Shown: positions 1 through 9,103, numbered from the stretch's first letter. The stretch: DNA of 64,000 nt from Methylomonas sp. (GCA_002929135.1 PESC01000056.1:1-64000); one strand, 5' to 3'. Made by a program: numbers and translations. Notes: generated by a model not told the origin, from the sequence alone.

Positions 1-37
1 TCACTTTTTCACGTAAATCAACAGAATAGGGTTTCAT
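1..37 (-). CDS. IS630-family transposase, N-terminal start only (partial)
   Basis: The minus strand opens an ATG at 37-35 and reads MKPYSVDLREKV before the window ends. This is the usual first dozen residues of IS630-type transposases, just before their N-terminal helix-turn-helix. A Shine-Dalgarno match (AGGAG) lies 8 bases upstream of the ATG. The rest of the gene, the DDE domain and the far terminal repeat lie outside the window, so it cannot be said whether the element is intact. The bases between 38 and about 120 probably contain the near terminal repeat, but without the partner end it cannot be drawn. Confidence 0.7.
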   Translation of the reverse strand, partial: MKPYSVDLREKV

Positions 38-124
38 CACGCACACTCCTGCAAATGGTTGGATGCCTGTACTGTATCGAATCAGTTAGGGGGTTGCTAT
101 AAGCCGACGCCGACTGCCACAAGC

Positions 125-397
125 TCAACGGTAGTCGTTTCTGCATGCGCCTCGTCCATTTTGGATGGGCAGGATAGGCGTCATGTCGATGCGACGATGA
201 AAAACCAAGTTATGCAAAATTGCGTTATGCACCACCATACCGTCGTTGTAATCGTAAAACCCGGTTTCGTTCGGGGTGTCTTGCTGCAATTCGGCCTCGT
301 CCTTGAGCACGCCATCAACAGCTTTCGCACAACCCGCAAGCCCACAGGCCAGTATCATTGCCATCGCGACGGGCAATGCGCCATGCAATTTATTCAT
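125..397 (-). CDS. small predicted lipoprotein
   Basis: This is a 90-residue protein of unknown function. A short positively charged start, a hydrophobic stretch and a lipobox ending in LAGC (cysteine near residue 23) predict lipidation by signal peptidase II and a periplasmic membrane-anchored location. The remainder is polar and shows no domain I recognise. It begins 3 bases after the stop of a 66-residue reading frame upstream, and its own ribosome binding site is weak, so expression may be coupled. It lies beside the IS630-type element and could be truncated or decaying. The lipoprotein signal is clear; the function is not known. Confidence 0.5.
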   Translation of the reverse strand: MNKLHGALPVAMAMILACGLAGCAKAVDGVLKDEAELQQDTPNETGFYDYNDGMVVHNAILHNLVFHRRIDMTPILPIQNGRGACRNDYR

Positions 398-400
398 AAG

Positions 401-601
401 TTAAGCAAGCTCAGCAGAGGTGTACCAATCAAACGGCGGCAGAAGACCGTAGGGGTATTTTTTCACAGGTGGGGTGAATATGCGCTGACTTTGGCAAGCG
501 GCTGCCCCATCAGGCGATTGCGCTGTCTGTGCTTTGGGAATGCTTGCGGGGGTAGGAGCAGAGGGTGCAGCGGGGTGGACTGTGTATGGCTTCAGCATCA
601 T
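401..601 (-). CDS. possible small proline/alanine-rich protein
   Basis: A 66-residue frame rich in Pro and Ala precedes the lipoprotein on the same strand with a 3-base gap. It has no signal peptide, no membrane segment and no motif I recognise. The close spacing hints at a two-gene transcript, but composition and length alone do not prove it is coding. It could equally be the tail of a gene broken by nearby insertion activity. Low confidence. Confidence 0.25.
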   Translation of the reverse strand: MMLKPYTVHPAAPSAPTPASIPKAQTAQSPDGAAACQSQRIFTPPVKKYPYGLLPPFDWYTSAELA

Positions 602-606
602 CCCTG

Positions 607-644
607 CCCGGGTAACAGCGCAATCCTTATGGATGTTACCCGGG
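607..644. repeat. 11-bp perfect inverted repeat, hairpin
   Basis: CCCGGGTAACA at 607-617 is matched by TGTTACCCGGG at 634-644. A second small stem (ATCC/GGAT around TTAT) lies in the loop. No T-run follows on either strand, so a classical terminator is unlikely. It sits between the small ORF and the Hsp70 operon end (603-881), a stretch where I see no gene. Confidence 0.5.
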
Positions 645-881
645 GATCTTTCCTTGGCGTCTTAATGCTCCATGTTCACGGGGGAGAGAACTTATTTCCA
701 TGATACCTGCGACTTTAGTGCAATTGCCATGCCATGTTATTTATGCCTGTTTTCCCCGGTTTTTCTGTTTCCTGACGGATGGAATCGCTTCATTTGACAC
801 TATCTGTGTTATTTAACAATGTAATCTCAACTTTGGACACTCAGCGCCGAGTCCGTCAGTCTGTTCCGACTCATGCCGCGC

Positions 882-1304
882 TCATCTGTCGGGGCTTATG
901 AAATTTGATGCGATTGTCCTGTCGCGGGCTGATGACAGTTGTACGATCATCTCATCGAACCGTGCCAAGGTTTCATTCTGGCCGTGCAGTCGGCGCAAAT
1001 GGTTCAGCGTGTTGTGCGCATCCTGCCAGTGCTGCTTGGCCAAATCATCGTAAAGCGTTCGGTAAAGCTGCTGAACCAGAAAGCCTTTGAGCAATCTGGC
1101 CGCCGGGCTTTGTTTGAAACTGGCTGCCCGCAGCACCGCCGATACGGCGACATCAGTCCGTCTGCAGCGCAGGCTGTGCAAGGCTACGCCTAACCACTGT
1201 TTCGCCAGATGCTCAGTCGTCTGGATGCGGCTCAGGTCGGCACCGCAACGCGGGCAGAGCGTGGCACCGCTCAGCCGTGCGTTGCAAACAGGGCAGCGTT
1301 GCAT
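882..1304 (-). CDS. double zinc-ribbon/helical protein ending the Hsp70 operon
   Basis: This is a 140-residue protein. Its first 20 residues carry a CxxC-x9-CxxC zinc ribbon (Cys4, Cys7, Cys17, Cys20), and the rest is predicted to be mostly helical. The ATG at 1304-1302 overlaps the TGA of the Hsp70 gene by one base (TGATG), a hallmark of translational coupling. A GTG one codon upstream is possible but less likely. It is last in an operon with Hsp70, GrpE-like, J-domain and TPR proteins, so an adaptor or substrate-binding role for the chaperone is a reasonable guess. No specific family was recognised and no enzymatic motif is seen. Confidence 0.75.
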   Translation of the reverse strand: MQRCPVCNARLSGATLCPRCGADLSRIQTTEHLAKQWLGVALHSLRCRRTDVAVSAVLRAASFKQSPAARLLKGFLVQQLYRTLYDDLAKQHWQDAHNTLNHLRRLHGQNETLARFDEMIVQLSSARDRTIASNFISPDR

Positions 1305-3034
1305 CACGATTCCAAGTAATACAGGATGTCGTTCAAACGTTCGACGGCTTCGCGCAGTCCGGCATCGTCGCCGCGTTCCAGGCCATCGGTGATGGCTTCG
1401 ATCAAATCGACCATGTCTTCCTTGTCTTCAGCGGATACGTTGTCGAGCCATGATTCGGCTTTTTTGATCAATTGCCGGGCTGCGATAGCTGCCGCGCTTT
1501 CCTCGGCTGCGGCATCGTCGTTTTCACCGAACAAGTCGCCTATGCGTTGTTTGGCCGTGCTCAGCGCTTCGGTTTCGAAGCGGGAAATCGCGTTGTTGAT
1601 GGTGATGGCTTTTTCCTTGCCAGAGGCTTTTTCCCGCGCCGATACGTGCAGGATGCCGTTCAAGTCCAGATCCAGCGTCAGGGTGATGATGTTGCCTGCC
1701 GGGACGTCCAGCAAGTCCTCGATCAAAAATTCGCCGATTTCGATATTGTTCAGCGCATCGGGGTCTTCGCCCTGGAAGATGCGCACCTTCACTTCACGCT
1801 GGCTGTCCTGGTGGGTCATGAAGGCTTCGGATTTGCGTGTTGGCAACACACTGTTCTTGTGAATGATGGGCACGTACTGGTAAGGGTAGGGCTGGCCGTC
1901 CAGATAGCCAATGGCGCTGGTGCCGTAGGTGTACGGCGTGACATCGACCAGCACGGTGCCGATATTCTGGCCGTTGATCATGGCGGCCTGCATCGCCGCG
2001 CCCATTGCCACACACAGATCGGGGTCGACTTCGCCGTGCGGTTCGAAGCCGAATTCGTCGAACAAACGCTGGCGTATGCACGGAGTGCGGGTCGAACCAC
2101 CGACCAAGATGATTTCATCGATGTCGGACGCCGTCATCCGGGCGCCTTTCAGTGCGATGTGGGTGGCATCCATCGTGGCGTTGATGTGATCGGCGATCAT
2201 GTCTTCGTAGGTGGAGCGCGCCAGTTCCAGCGACAGGTGTATCGGTGCGCCCTGGTGATCGAGCAGGTATTCTTCCTCGATTTGGACATAGGGTTCGTCG
2301 GACAGCAACCGTTTGGCCTGCTCTGCGGCCCGGGTGATGCGAGCCATGGCCTTGCTGTGTTCGTCGATCTCGATGCCGGGCTGCTGGCGTAGATGATCGC
2401 GGATGTGATCGACGATGAGCTGGTCGAAATCGTCGCCGCCCAGATGATTGTCGCCGTGGCTGGACAACACCTCGACGACGCCGCTTTGCACGTTGACCAC
2501 CGAGACGTCGAAGGTGCCGCCGCCCAGATCATAAACCAGCATGCGCTTGGCGTCGTCCTGGCCTGCACCGTAAACCAGCGCGGCGGCTGTGGGTTCATTG
2601 ATCATGCGCACCACATCTAGCCCGGCGATTTCCCCGGCTTCGCGCGTGGCCTGGCGCTGGGCATCGGAAAAATAGGCCGGTACGGTAATGACCGCCTTGC
2701 TGATGGCCTGGCCGACATGGGCTTCGGCAATGGCTTTCAGGCGCTTGAGGATGATGGCGGAAATTTCCTGCGGGCTGTAGTGCTGCCCGGCCATGACGAC
2801 GTGGCTGTTCTGTCCCATCAGCCGTTTGATCGATTTGATGGTGCGCTCGGGGTAAATCAGCTGCTGATTGCGTGCGGTTTCGCCAACCAGAATCTCGTTG
2901 TTGTCATCGACGCCGACGAAAGACGGCAGGATTTTCTTGCCTGCATCGCTGATGACACTGACGTTGCCGTTTTCGACGATGGCGACTTCCGAGTTGGTGG
3001 TGCCAAGGTCGATGCCTATGATGATGTCGTTCAT
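1304..3034 (-). CDS. Hsp70-family chaperone (short, auxiliary DnaK)
   Basis: This ATP-dependent chaperone has 576 residues, against about 640 for housekeeping DnaK. The N-terminal actin-like ATPase domain starts with GIDLGTTNSEVAIVENG and contains the DLGGGTFDVSVV phosphate loop and the GGSTRTP adenosine motif. A beta-sandwich substrate domain follows, then a shortened helical lid. The C-terminus ends YYLES and lacks the acidic tail typical of DnaK. It starts 15 bases after the GrpE-like gene and overlaps the zinc-ribbon gene. Its own dedicated J-protein and exchange factor suggest a specialised client rather than general proteostasis. The family assignment is certain; the client is unknown. 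Confidence 0.93.
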   Translation of the reverse strand: MNDIIIGIDLGTTNSEVAIVENGNVSVISDAGKKILPSFVGVDDNNEILVGETARNQQLIYPERTIKSIKRLMGQNSHVVMAGQHYSPQEISAIILKRLKAIAEAHVGQAISKAVITVPAYFSDAQRQATREAGEIAGLDVVRMINEPTAAALVYGAGQDDAKRMLVYDLGGGTFDVSVVNVQSGVVEVLSSHGDNHLGGDDFDQLIVDHIRDHLRQQPGIEIDEHSKAMARITRAAEQAKRLLSDEPYVQIEEEYLLDHQGAPIHLSLELARSTYEDMIADHINATMDATHIALKGARMTASDIDEIILVGGSTRTPCIRQRLFDEFGFEPHGEVDPDLCVAMGAAMQAAMINGQNIGTVLVDVTPYTYGTSAIGYLDGQPYPYQYVPIIHKNSVLPTRKSEAFMTHQDSQREVKVRIFQGEDPDALNNIEIGEFLIEDLLDVPAGNIITLTLDLDLNGILHVSAREKASGKEKAITINNAISRFETEALSTAKQRIGDLFGENDDAAAEESAAAIAARQLIKKAESWLDNVSAEDKEDMVDLIEAITDGLERGDDAGLREAVERLNDILYYLES

Positions 3035-3049
3035 GATTGCCTTTTGAGG

Positions 3050-3700
3050 TTAGAGTTTATTGACTTTGACGTCGGCCAGACGCAGTACCTGGTCGTCGAA
3101 CAGAAAGCCCTTACGCAGCTCTTCGAGTACGACGGCGTTTTCGTACTCCGGATCATTGCCGATGGCAATGGTGGTCATGGTGCGGGCATCGAACGGTCTG
3201 CCGACGCATTCGATGGCGAAGACACGGCGGCGTTGCAGCGATTGTTCCAGGCGTTTGAGGGTGATTTCCTGGCCCTGGCGCACGCTGTCGATGAAGCGTA
3301 CATCCTGTTTTTGGGAATGCTTGAACCATGAGTCGATCGGTCGGTAGTTTTGCAAGGCCTTGCAGGCTTCGCTAAGCCGGTCGTGGACATCGATCAGTTC
3401 CAGCAGCATGGTGCGCTCGACATCGCGGCGCTGCTGGCGCAGACGCTCTTCGTTTGCCGCCAGTTGCGCCGTTAAGACCTGGTTGTCGGTTTTCAGGATT
3501 TCGACCGCTTCGTTCAGGGTATCCAGCGTGGCTCTGAACTGGCGCGATTCGGCCTTGATTTCGGTTTTTAGGCCAGCGAGGTCGCTGAACAAGGTAGTCA
3601 GATCGGGCTGTTCGATCGCGTTCAGATGAGCGAAATCAGTAGCCTGTAGATACTGTCGCAGGTCGTCGAGCAGTGCGTCTTGCGAGTGTTCTGTGGTCAT
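3050..3700 (-). CDS. GrpE-like nucleotide exchange factor
   Basis: This is a 216-residue protein. The N-terminal half is a long coiled coil (about residues 35-110) and the C-terminal part resembles the GrpE beta-wing, ending in a VLRLADVKVNKL strand like that of GrpE proteins. Family members release ADP from Hsp70. The start overlaps the J-domain gene stop by 4 bases, and the Hsp70 gene follows after 15 bases. It is divergent from housekeeping GrpE, so it probably serves only the neighbouring Hsp70 (inference). Confidence 0.85.
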   Translation of the reverse strand: MTTEHSQDALLDDLRQYLQATDFAHLNAIEQPDLTTLFSDLAGLKTEIKAESRQFRATLDTLNEAVEILKTDNQVLTAQLAANEERLRQQRRDVERTMLLELIDVHDRLSEACKALQNYRPIDSWFKHSQKQDVRFIDSVRQGQEITLKRLEQSLQRRRVFAIECVGRPFDARTMTTIAIGNDPEYENAVVLEELRKGFLFDDQVLRLADVKVNKL

Positions 3701-4032
3701 GATGGGGTTTTGTTCAAGGTCGCGAGCGTCTGCTCGATTGAGAGAGTGTTCAACAGCTTGAGAAAATCATCCGCTGGCATGGGTTGCAGGCTGCCATCGC
3801 GCGCAAAAGCGCTGTCGAGCAGCGCGTCGAATGTTATGTCCGGAAAATCAAACAGGGCGTGACGCAGACGGCTGTCTTCGTCCTTGATCGCTTCGAACGC
3901 TTGCTGGATTTGCCGGAAACGCTGGGAATCGCGGTCGGGTGGATGGTCTTTCACTGCCTGGAGATAGGCGTTTTTGATGTCGGTGTCGGTGGCCTGCTCG
4001 GTTACACCCAGGATTTGATACGGTAAATTCAT
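3697..4032 (-). CDS. small J-domain co-chaperone
   Basis: This 111-residue protein consists of a J domain (about residues 1-60) and a short acidic tail. It lacks the Gly/Phe region, zinc fingers and C-terminal substrate domains of DnaJ. The signature loop between helices II and III reads HPPD (residues 30-33) instead of the canonical HPD, followed by RDSQRFRQIQQAFEAI, a normal helix III. J domains stimulate ATP hydrolysis by Hsp70. It sits 9 bases after the TPR gene and overlaps the GrpE-like gene by 4 bases. The extra Pro may be a subfamily trait or a change tuned to the partner Hsp70. Confidence 0.85.
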   Translation of the reverse strand: MNLPYQILGVTEQATDTDIKNAYLQAVKDHPPDRDSQRFRQIQQAFEAIKDEDSRLRHALFDFPDITFDALLDSAFARDGSLQPMPADDFLKLLNTLSIEQTLATLNKTPS

Positions 4033-4041
4033 GGCAATGGC

Positions 4042-6534
4042 TCAATTGAATGGAAACCGGGATTGCGGCGAGTCGTTTTCGAAGCGTTCGATGATGTCTT
4101 CGAAACGAATGCCGGTGTCGATCTTCAGTTCCCCGGCGCTGATAAACAGCACCATCGCGAACAGAGCATCTTCACTCGCGAACAAGCGTTCAAGACGTTG
4201 TGGATCGATGCGATCGGCATATTGACGGATGATTCTGGCCGCAAACTGATTCGGATCGGTTTTTTCTAGGATATGCCTGGCTCTGATGGCGATTCTCTCG
4301 AAAACTCTGTCAGGAATTTGGCCGAACAAGTCTTCGAGCACATCATCATTATTCTGGTCGGATTCATCGCTATCGAATGCCATGGATGGCAAAGGGTGTT
4401 GGGCCATTCTGGCCTGTTCGATCAGCCGGGTGAGCAGCATGACCGCTGTCTTGTCGTTGGCGTTACGGGCATTTTGAAGTGCCTGTTGCAAGCCGAACAA
4501 GTCCATGAAATTCAGGTTGCGGGCATCGCCCTGGCATTCGGCAAGCCGCTGGTAATACAGCCACACCGGTTTCCACCATTTTCTGTTCGCCAGTTTGGCA
4601 GAGTGTTTCAGCAGCTCGAAATGTCCTGCCGTTGCCAGGGTTTCGCACCACTTTTGCAACAAGGCTTCATGGTCGAGCAGCCATTCCACTGATTTCTTCA
4701 GCGGCGCCTTGATCTTGTCCAGAGCTTTCATCAGCAGGGTTCTGTCATCCAGTTGCCTGTCGTAGCCATCGATCAATGTCATCAGCCGTTCGAGTTCCGG
4801 GGCAGACAGCAAATAATCCTTGAACGCCGGTAGGGCGCGGGTCAGTGCCGTGGTTGGCACACCCAGCAGTCCGGCTTCGATCTGCGCCTGAAACTGCATG
4901 GCGACAGGGTCGGCATTGAGCTTGGTCAGCTTGTCAACGATGTGTTGCACACCTTGTTTTTTGTCCTCCGCCTGCCATAGGTAGAAACCGCGCAACAAAT
5001 CGGCCTGACCGAGCTGGTTTTTGTCGAGACTGAGTTGCTGGGCGGCCTGGATTTCCTTCTCCACCAGATGAAATTTGCCGGTTTTCAGCAAACGGCGGGC
5101 ATGAGCCATGTGGTTGCTGAACAGCAGTTGCTTGGCCAAAGTATTGACGGGGTCGATCTTCAACAGGGTTTTGGCATAAGCGGCGGCTTTTTTGAAGGAT
5201 TTGCGCCTGGCCGCCGATTGCGCCGCCCGCACCAGTAAATCGGTATCGGTGGGGAAGCGTTCCAGACTGCGTTCCAGCCAGTGCTCGTAATTTGCAAGGT
5301 TGGGCAGGTGATCTTCGTAAATACGCAACAGCTTTAGATGGCTTTGTTTGTCGTTCGGGTCGTATTCCAGGCTGTCGATCAGTGAGTCTGCCGCCTCTCT
5401 GTAAGGCTGCCTTTCGGCCATGTGCCTGAGTATCAGTGCGATTTTTTTGTCATTTGCCGGACGGTCTGTTTGCAGACTGTCGATACAGCGGTGCCAGAAA
5501 AACACGGCGTCGTAGCTGTTTTTGCTCTGATTCGCCAGTAAGGCTTGTAACCGGTTGTCTTCGAATGAATTTTTCGCCGGAAAGCACTTGAGATACTCCT
5601 TGTGGCCACCGGGATGATCGACCAGATATTGTAGGCAATAGGCTTGCGCGGCATCGGTTCCGAACAGGTCGCGATGGTTTAGTGCCAGCTCGAAGCGCAT
5701 CTTGTCGGTCAATGGGGTTTTTTGTTTGACCAGGGTTTCCAGCAGATTCAGGTGCTTGGCAGACAGGCCTCTGGCCTGACCGATGATCCGACGCTGATTG
5801 AGATCAAGGCCCGCCATGGCTGCGATGAAATCCGCGCCAGTTTGCCAGTACGCCAGGCAGGCGTCGGCCAATGGTCTGTAGGGCGATGTGGCGGGTATTT
5901 TGGATGCCATGGCCGAACCGTGTTCGAGAGCGCCGACATCCAGCCATTGCAGTTTCAGCAAGGTACGCAAGTCTCGAAACGGTGAGCGAAACGGCAGGTT
6001 TTTCAAGGCTGCGTTGCAGCGTTCCCGTTCGCCATTGCGGTAAGCCTCCAGTGCATCGCGCACTGTGTGCCAGTGCTTTGCCACGGCGGAATCGGGCGGT
6101 AACTGCGGCAGCAGCTCACTTGCACCGGTCACCAGCAAAACGCTCAGGCAAGCGGCCAGATCGGGGTAATCTTCATCCAGTTGCCGGGCATCGAAGTCTT
6201 TGAGCGCCGCATAAGCCTTGCGCGAGTTTTTGCTGGCCAGCAGCCACAGCACATAGCTATCGCGGGCTTGCAGCGGCGCTTCGCCATGGGCCGTATAGTT
6301 TTCCCACAGCACACAGGCTTCCTTGAACAGGGCCTTGCCTGCCATGGCTTTTGCCCGTTGCAGATAACAATCGGCCAGATAGCGTTTGTATTCGGCGTTA
6401 TTCGGCTGCTTCAGCAAGTCTTTGAACGCATCGCTGGCTTCTTTGTAACGCCGGGCGGCATAGTGGGCCAGGGCCGTTTGCTGCAAGCTCGCGTCAGTAA
6501 GCCCTGTCGACATCTTCTGGATGATTTTTTTCAT
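4042..6534 (-). CDS. large TPR-rich protein, first gene of the auxiliary Hsp70 operon
   Basis: This is an 830-residue cytosolic-looking protein with no signal peptide or membrane segment. It is almost entirely alpha-helical. Tetratricopeptide-like repeats are clear at the N-terminus (for example AHYAARRYKEASDAFKDLLK near residues 24-43) and again around residues 380-520. The last 150 residues are a less repetitive helical region with an acidic patch. TPR proteins commonly scaffold chaperone complexes. As the leading gene of the operon it may select clients for the Hsp70/J/GrpE set (inference). The ribosome binding site is weak, and the 111 bases upstream (6535-6645) should hold the operon promoter, though I see no convincing -35/-10 pair. 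Confidence 0.8.
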   Translation of the reverse strand: MKKIIQKMSTGLTDASLQQTALAHYAARRYKEASDAFKDLLKQPNNAEYKRYLADCYLQRAKAMAGKALFKEACVLWENYTAHGEAPLQARDSYVLWLLASKNSRKAYAALKDFDARQLDEDYPDLAACLSVLLVTGASELLPQLPPDSAVAKHWHTVRDALEAYRNGERERCNAALKNLPFRSPFRDLRTLLKLQWLDVGALEHGSAMASKIPATSPYRPLADACLAYWQTGADFIAAMAGLDLNQRRIIGQARGLSAKHLNLLETLVKQKTPLTDKMRFELALNHRDLFGTDAAQAYCLQYLVDHPGGHKEYLKCFPAKNSFEDNRLQALLANQSKNSYDAVFFWHRCIDSLQTDRPANDKKIALILRHMAERQPYREAADSLIDSLEYDPNDKQSHLKLLRIYEDHLPNLANYEHWLERSLERFPTDTDLLVRAAQSAARRKSFKKAAAYAKTLLKIDPVNTLAKQLLFSNHMAHARRLLKTGKFHLVEKEIQAAQQLSLDKNQLGQADLLRGFYLWQAEDKKQGVQHIVDKLTKLNADPVAMQFQAQIEAGLLGVPTTALTRALPAFKDYLLSAPELERLMTLIDGYDRQLDDRTLLMKALDKIKAPLKKSVEWLLDHEALLQKWCETLATAGHFELLKHSAKLANRKWWKPVWLYYQRLAECQGDARNLNFMDLFGLQQALQNARNANDKTAVMLLTRLIEQARMAQHPLPSMAFDSDESDQNNDDVLEDLFGQIPDRVFERIAIRARHILEKTDPNQFAARIIRQYADRIDPQRLERLFASEDALFAMVLFISAGELKIDTGIRFEDIIERFENDSPQSRFPFN

Positions 6535-6645
6535 TGCGCTGCCAATGCTGATTTTTCAGTTTGGTTGATCATAAATAATGATAAGGGCTGAACGGTTATT
6601 CCTGAACGATAATTTCTGAGCCTGTGCTGGATGCCAGTCAACGCA

Positions 6646-8013
6646 TCAAAAATCCGCCAGTACCGCCAACACATCCTGAACGCTGCTGACGGCGTGTATC
6701 GTCAGAGGCTTGACGGTTTCCTTCGGCAGATTGCTTTTCGGAATCACGGCGCGTTTGAAGCCGTGCTTGGCGGCCTCATTGAGTCGGGCGTGGCCATTGG
6801 CGACCGGGCGGATTTCGCCGTTCAAGCCAATTTCGCCGAAAAACACCGTGTCGTAAGGCACGATGCGATCACGCAGGCTGGACACCACGCCAACCAGAAT
6901 CGCCAGATCGCTGCTGGTTTCACTGACTTTGATGCCGCCCACCACGTTGGCGTAGATTTCATCGTTGCCGGTAAAAATGCCGCCATGGCGTGACAAAATC
7001 GCCAGTAACATCGCCAACCGGTTTTGATCCAGACCCACCGCCAGCCGCCTGGGGTTGCCGTACTGGCTTTCGGTGACCAGCGCCTGAATTTCCACCAGCA
7101 AGGGCCGCGTACCTTCCCACAAAACCGTCACCACGCTACCCGGCGAGGGCTTTTCCGCGCGTGACAAAAACATTGCCGACGGGTTTTTGACTTCCTTCAG
7201 CCCGCTGCTTTCCATCGCGAAAAACCCCAGCTCGCCGACACTGCCGAAGCGGTTTTTATCGGCCCGCAGCACCCGGAAACGGGCATCGTCGGTGGACGAT
7301 AATACGACTTGGGCATCAACGATATGACTCAGCGTCATCGGCCCGGCCAGTGATTGATCCTTGGTGACATGGCCCACCATAAAGAAAGCCACTCCGCTGC
7401 GCTTGGCGTATTGCGTCAGAAAGCTGGCCGATTCGCGCACCTGCGAAACCGAACCCGGCGCCGAATCGGTATCGGCGGTGTACATCACCTGAATCGAATC
7501 GATGATGACCACCTCGGGTTTTTCGTCGTCGAGGATTGCGCAAATCTGTTGTACCGATGTTTCGGCCAGCATGTTGATGCTTTGTGTATTCAGTTTCAGC
7601 CGATGCGCCCGTTCGGCAATCTGTTGCAGCGATTCCTCGCCCGACACGTACAGCACGGGCCGCTGCCCAGCAATATGGGCAATGGTCTGCAACAACAACG
7701 TACTCTTGCCAGCGCCCGGCGCGCCGCCGATCAAGGCCACACTGCCTTTGACGATGCCACCGCCCAGCACCCGGTCGAATTCGGTCAGGCCGGTCGATAA
7801 TCTTTCCGCCTGCGCCAAATCGACATCCGCCAGCCGTTGTACGCCGCTTCTGCTACCGGCATAACCTGTGTGCTCGCGCAGCGTCTTCTGGCTGCCCAAG
7901 TGCACTTGCTTGATGCTGTTCCACTCGCCGCACTGGCTGCATTGCCCAGCCCAGCCGGGATAATCGGCACCGCACGCCGTGCAGACAAAGGCCGATTTCT
8001 GCTTTTTAGCCAT
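6646..8013 (-). CDS. radA: DNA repair protein RadA/Sms
   Basis: RadA is a RecA-like ATPase that promotes branch migration in recombinational repair. The 455-residue protein has an N-terminal C4 zinc finger (Cys11, 14, 25, 28), a Walker A GGAPGAGKST near residue 98, the RadA-specific KNRFGS motif and a C-terminal Lon-like domain. The start is set at ATG 8013-8011, giving MAKKQKSAF, the normal N-terminus. Longer readings upstream only translate the end of alr. It overlaps alr by 8 bases and is third in a dnaB-alr-radA operon. Confidence 0.95.
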   Translation of the reverse strand: MAKKQKSAFVCTACGADYPGWAGQCSQCGEWNSIKQVHLGSQKTLREHTGYAGSRSGVQRLADVDLAQAERLSTGLTEFDRVLGGGIVKGSVALIGGAPGAGKSTLLLQTIAHIAGQRPVLYVSGEESLQQIAERAHRLKLNTQSINMLAETSVQQICAILDDEKPEVVIIDSIQVMYTADTDSAPGSVSQVRESASFLTQYAKRSGVAFFMVGHVTKDQSLAGPMTLSHIVDAQVVLSSTDDARFRVLRADKNRFGSVGELGFFAMESSGLKEVKNPSAMFLSRAEKPSPGSVVTVLWEGTRPLLVEIQALVTESQYGNPRRLAVGLDQNRLAMLLAILSRHGGIFTGNDEIYANVVGGIKVSETSSDLAILVGVVSSLRDRIVPYDTVFFGEIGLNGEIRPVANGHARLNEAAKHGFKRAVIPKSNLPKETVKPLTIHAVSSVQDVLAVLADF

Positions 8014-9103
8014 GATGATCGTCGATGATGGCCACGCGCTGGGTGATGCCGCACAGCAAGGTGTAGGGAATGGTATCGGCATGAAGGGCCACTTCCTCGA
8101 CGGCAAGGCCGTCACCCCACAATACGACGGGATCGCCTGGCCTGGCCTCCGGCTGGCTGCCCAGATCGACCGTTATCATGTCCATCGACACCCGGCCAAT
8201 CAACGGCACACGCTTGCCGTTGACCAGCACCGGTGTGCCGCTGGCGGCATGGCGATGATAGCCGTCGCCATAGCCGATCGAAACCACGCCCAGCCGGGTG
8301 GGTGCCTGGCAAAGCCATGTACCGCTGTAACCCACGGTTTCGCCGACGGCGATGTCCTTGACCGCAATCAGTCGTGAATGCAGACTCATCACCGGCTTCA
8401 GGCCGAAATCGGCACCGGTCTTGCCAGCGAACGGCGAGCAGCCATACAGCATCAGACCGGGCCTGACCCAATCGATACGGTTGCCCACGCTTAGGGTCGG
8501 CCAACCCATGATGCCGGCCGAATTGGCGATGCTGCGTTCGCCGGGGTAATCCTTGACCGCCTCGTTGAACCAATCGATCTGCCGACGGGTTTTGTCATCG
8601 AGCAGATCGTCGGCATTGGCGAAATGGGTAATCAAATGGATGGGTTGCTGCACGGCGGCGCAGGCCAGCAAGGCTTGATAGGCGGCGTTGAAGTCAGCGC
8701 CCTTGAAGCCTAGGCGATTCATGCCGGTGTCCATTTTCAGCCAGATGCTTAACTGTCCAGGGCCGACATGCTGTTGCAGCATGGCGATCTGCTGCGGCGT
8801 ATGCACCACCGCCGCCAGTTGCTGTTGCAACAACAATCGCAGTTCATCGGTGCAGACAAAACCCTGCAACACCGTGATCGGTTGGGTGAAGCCCGCGCGG
8901 CGCAACTTGACGCCTTCATCGACACGGGCGACGGCAAAACCATCGGCATTTTGCAGTGCCGATGCGACGCGTTCTATGCCGTGACCATAGGCGTTGGCCT
9001 TGATGACGGCCATGATGCAGGCATTCGGTGCGTAGCAACGTACCTGGGCCAGATTGTGCCGGGCTGCATCCAGATCAAGATGGACATAGGCGGCGGGTGT
9101 CAT
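8006..9103 (-). CDS. alr: alanine racemase
   Basis: This PLP enzyme interconverts L- and D-alanine for peptidoglycan. It has 365 residues, typical for the family. The PLP-binding lysine lies in AVIKANAYGHG (Lys35) and the second catalytic residue is the Tyr of VGYSGTW in the C-terminal beta domain. It overlaps dnaB by 4 bases upstream and radA by 8 bases downstream. dnaB followed by alr is a common gammaproteobacterial order. Confidence 0.95.
   Translation of the reverse strand: MTPAAYVHLDLDAARHNLAQVRCYAPNACIMAVIKANAYGHGIERVASALQNADGFAVARVDEGVKLRRAGFTQPITVLQGFVCTDELRLLLQQQLAAVVHTPQQIAMLQQHVGPGQLSIWLKMDTGMNRLGFKGADFNAAYQALLACAAVQQPIHLITHFANADDLLDDKTRRQIDWFNEAVKDYPGERSIANSAGIMGWPTLSVGNRIDWVRPGLMLYGCSPFAGKTGADFGLKPVMSLHSRLIAVKDIAVGETVGYSGTWLCQAPTRLGVVSIGYGDGYHRHAASGTPVLVNGKRVPLIGRVSMDMITVDLGSQPEARPGDPVVLWGDGLAVEEVALHADTIPYTLLCGITQRVAIIDDHHG

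Noticed and set aside
59-703. Long plus-strand open frame of 214 codons
   Set aside because: It runs antisense through the lipoprotein region, has no ribosome site, and its composition looks like a reverse-frame shadow.
1472-2392. Plus-strand frame of 306 codons inside the Hsp70 gene
   Set aside because: Antisense to a clear Hsp70; GC-rich codon bias commonly opens such frames.
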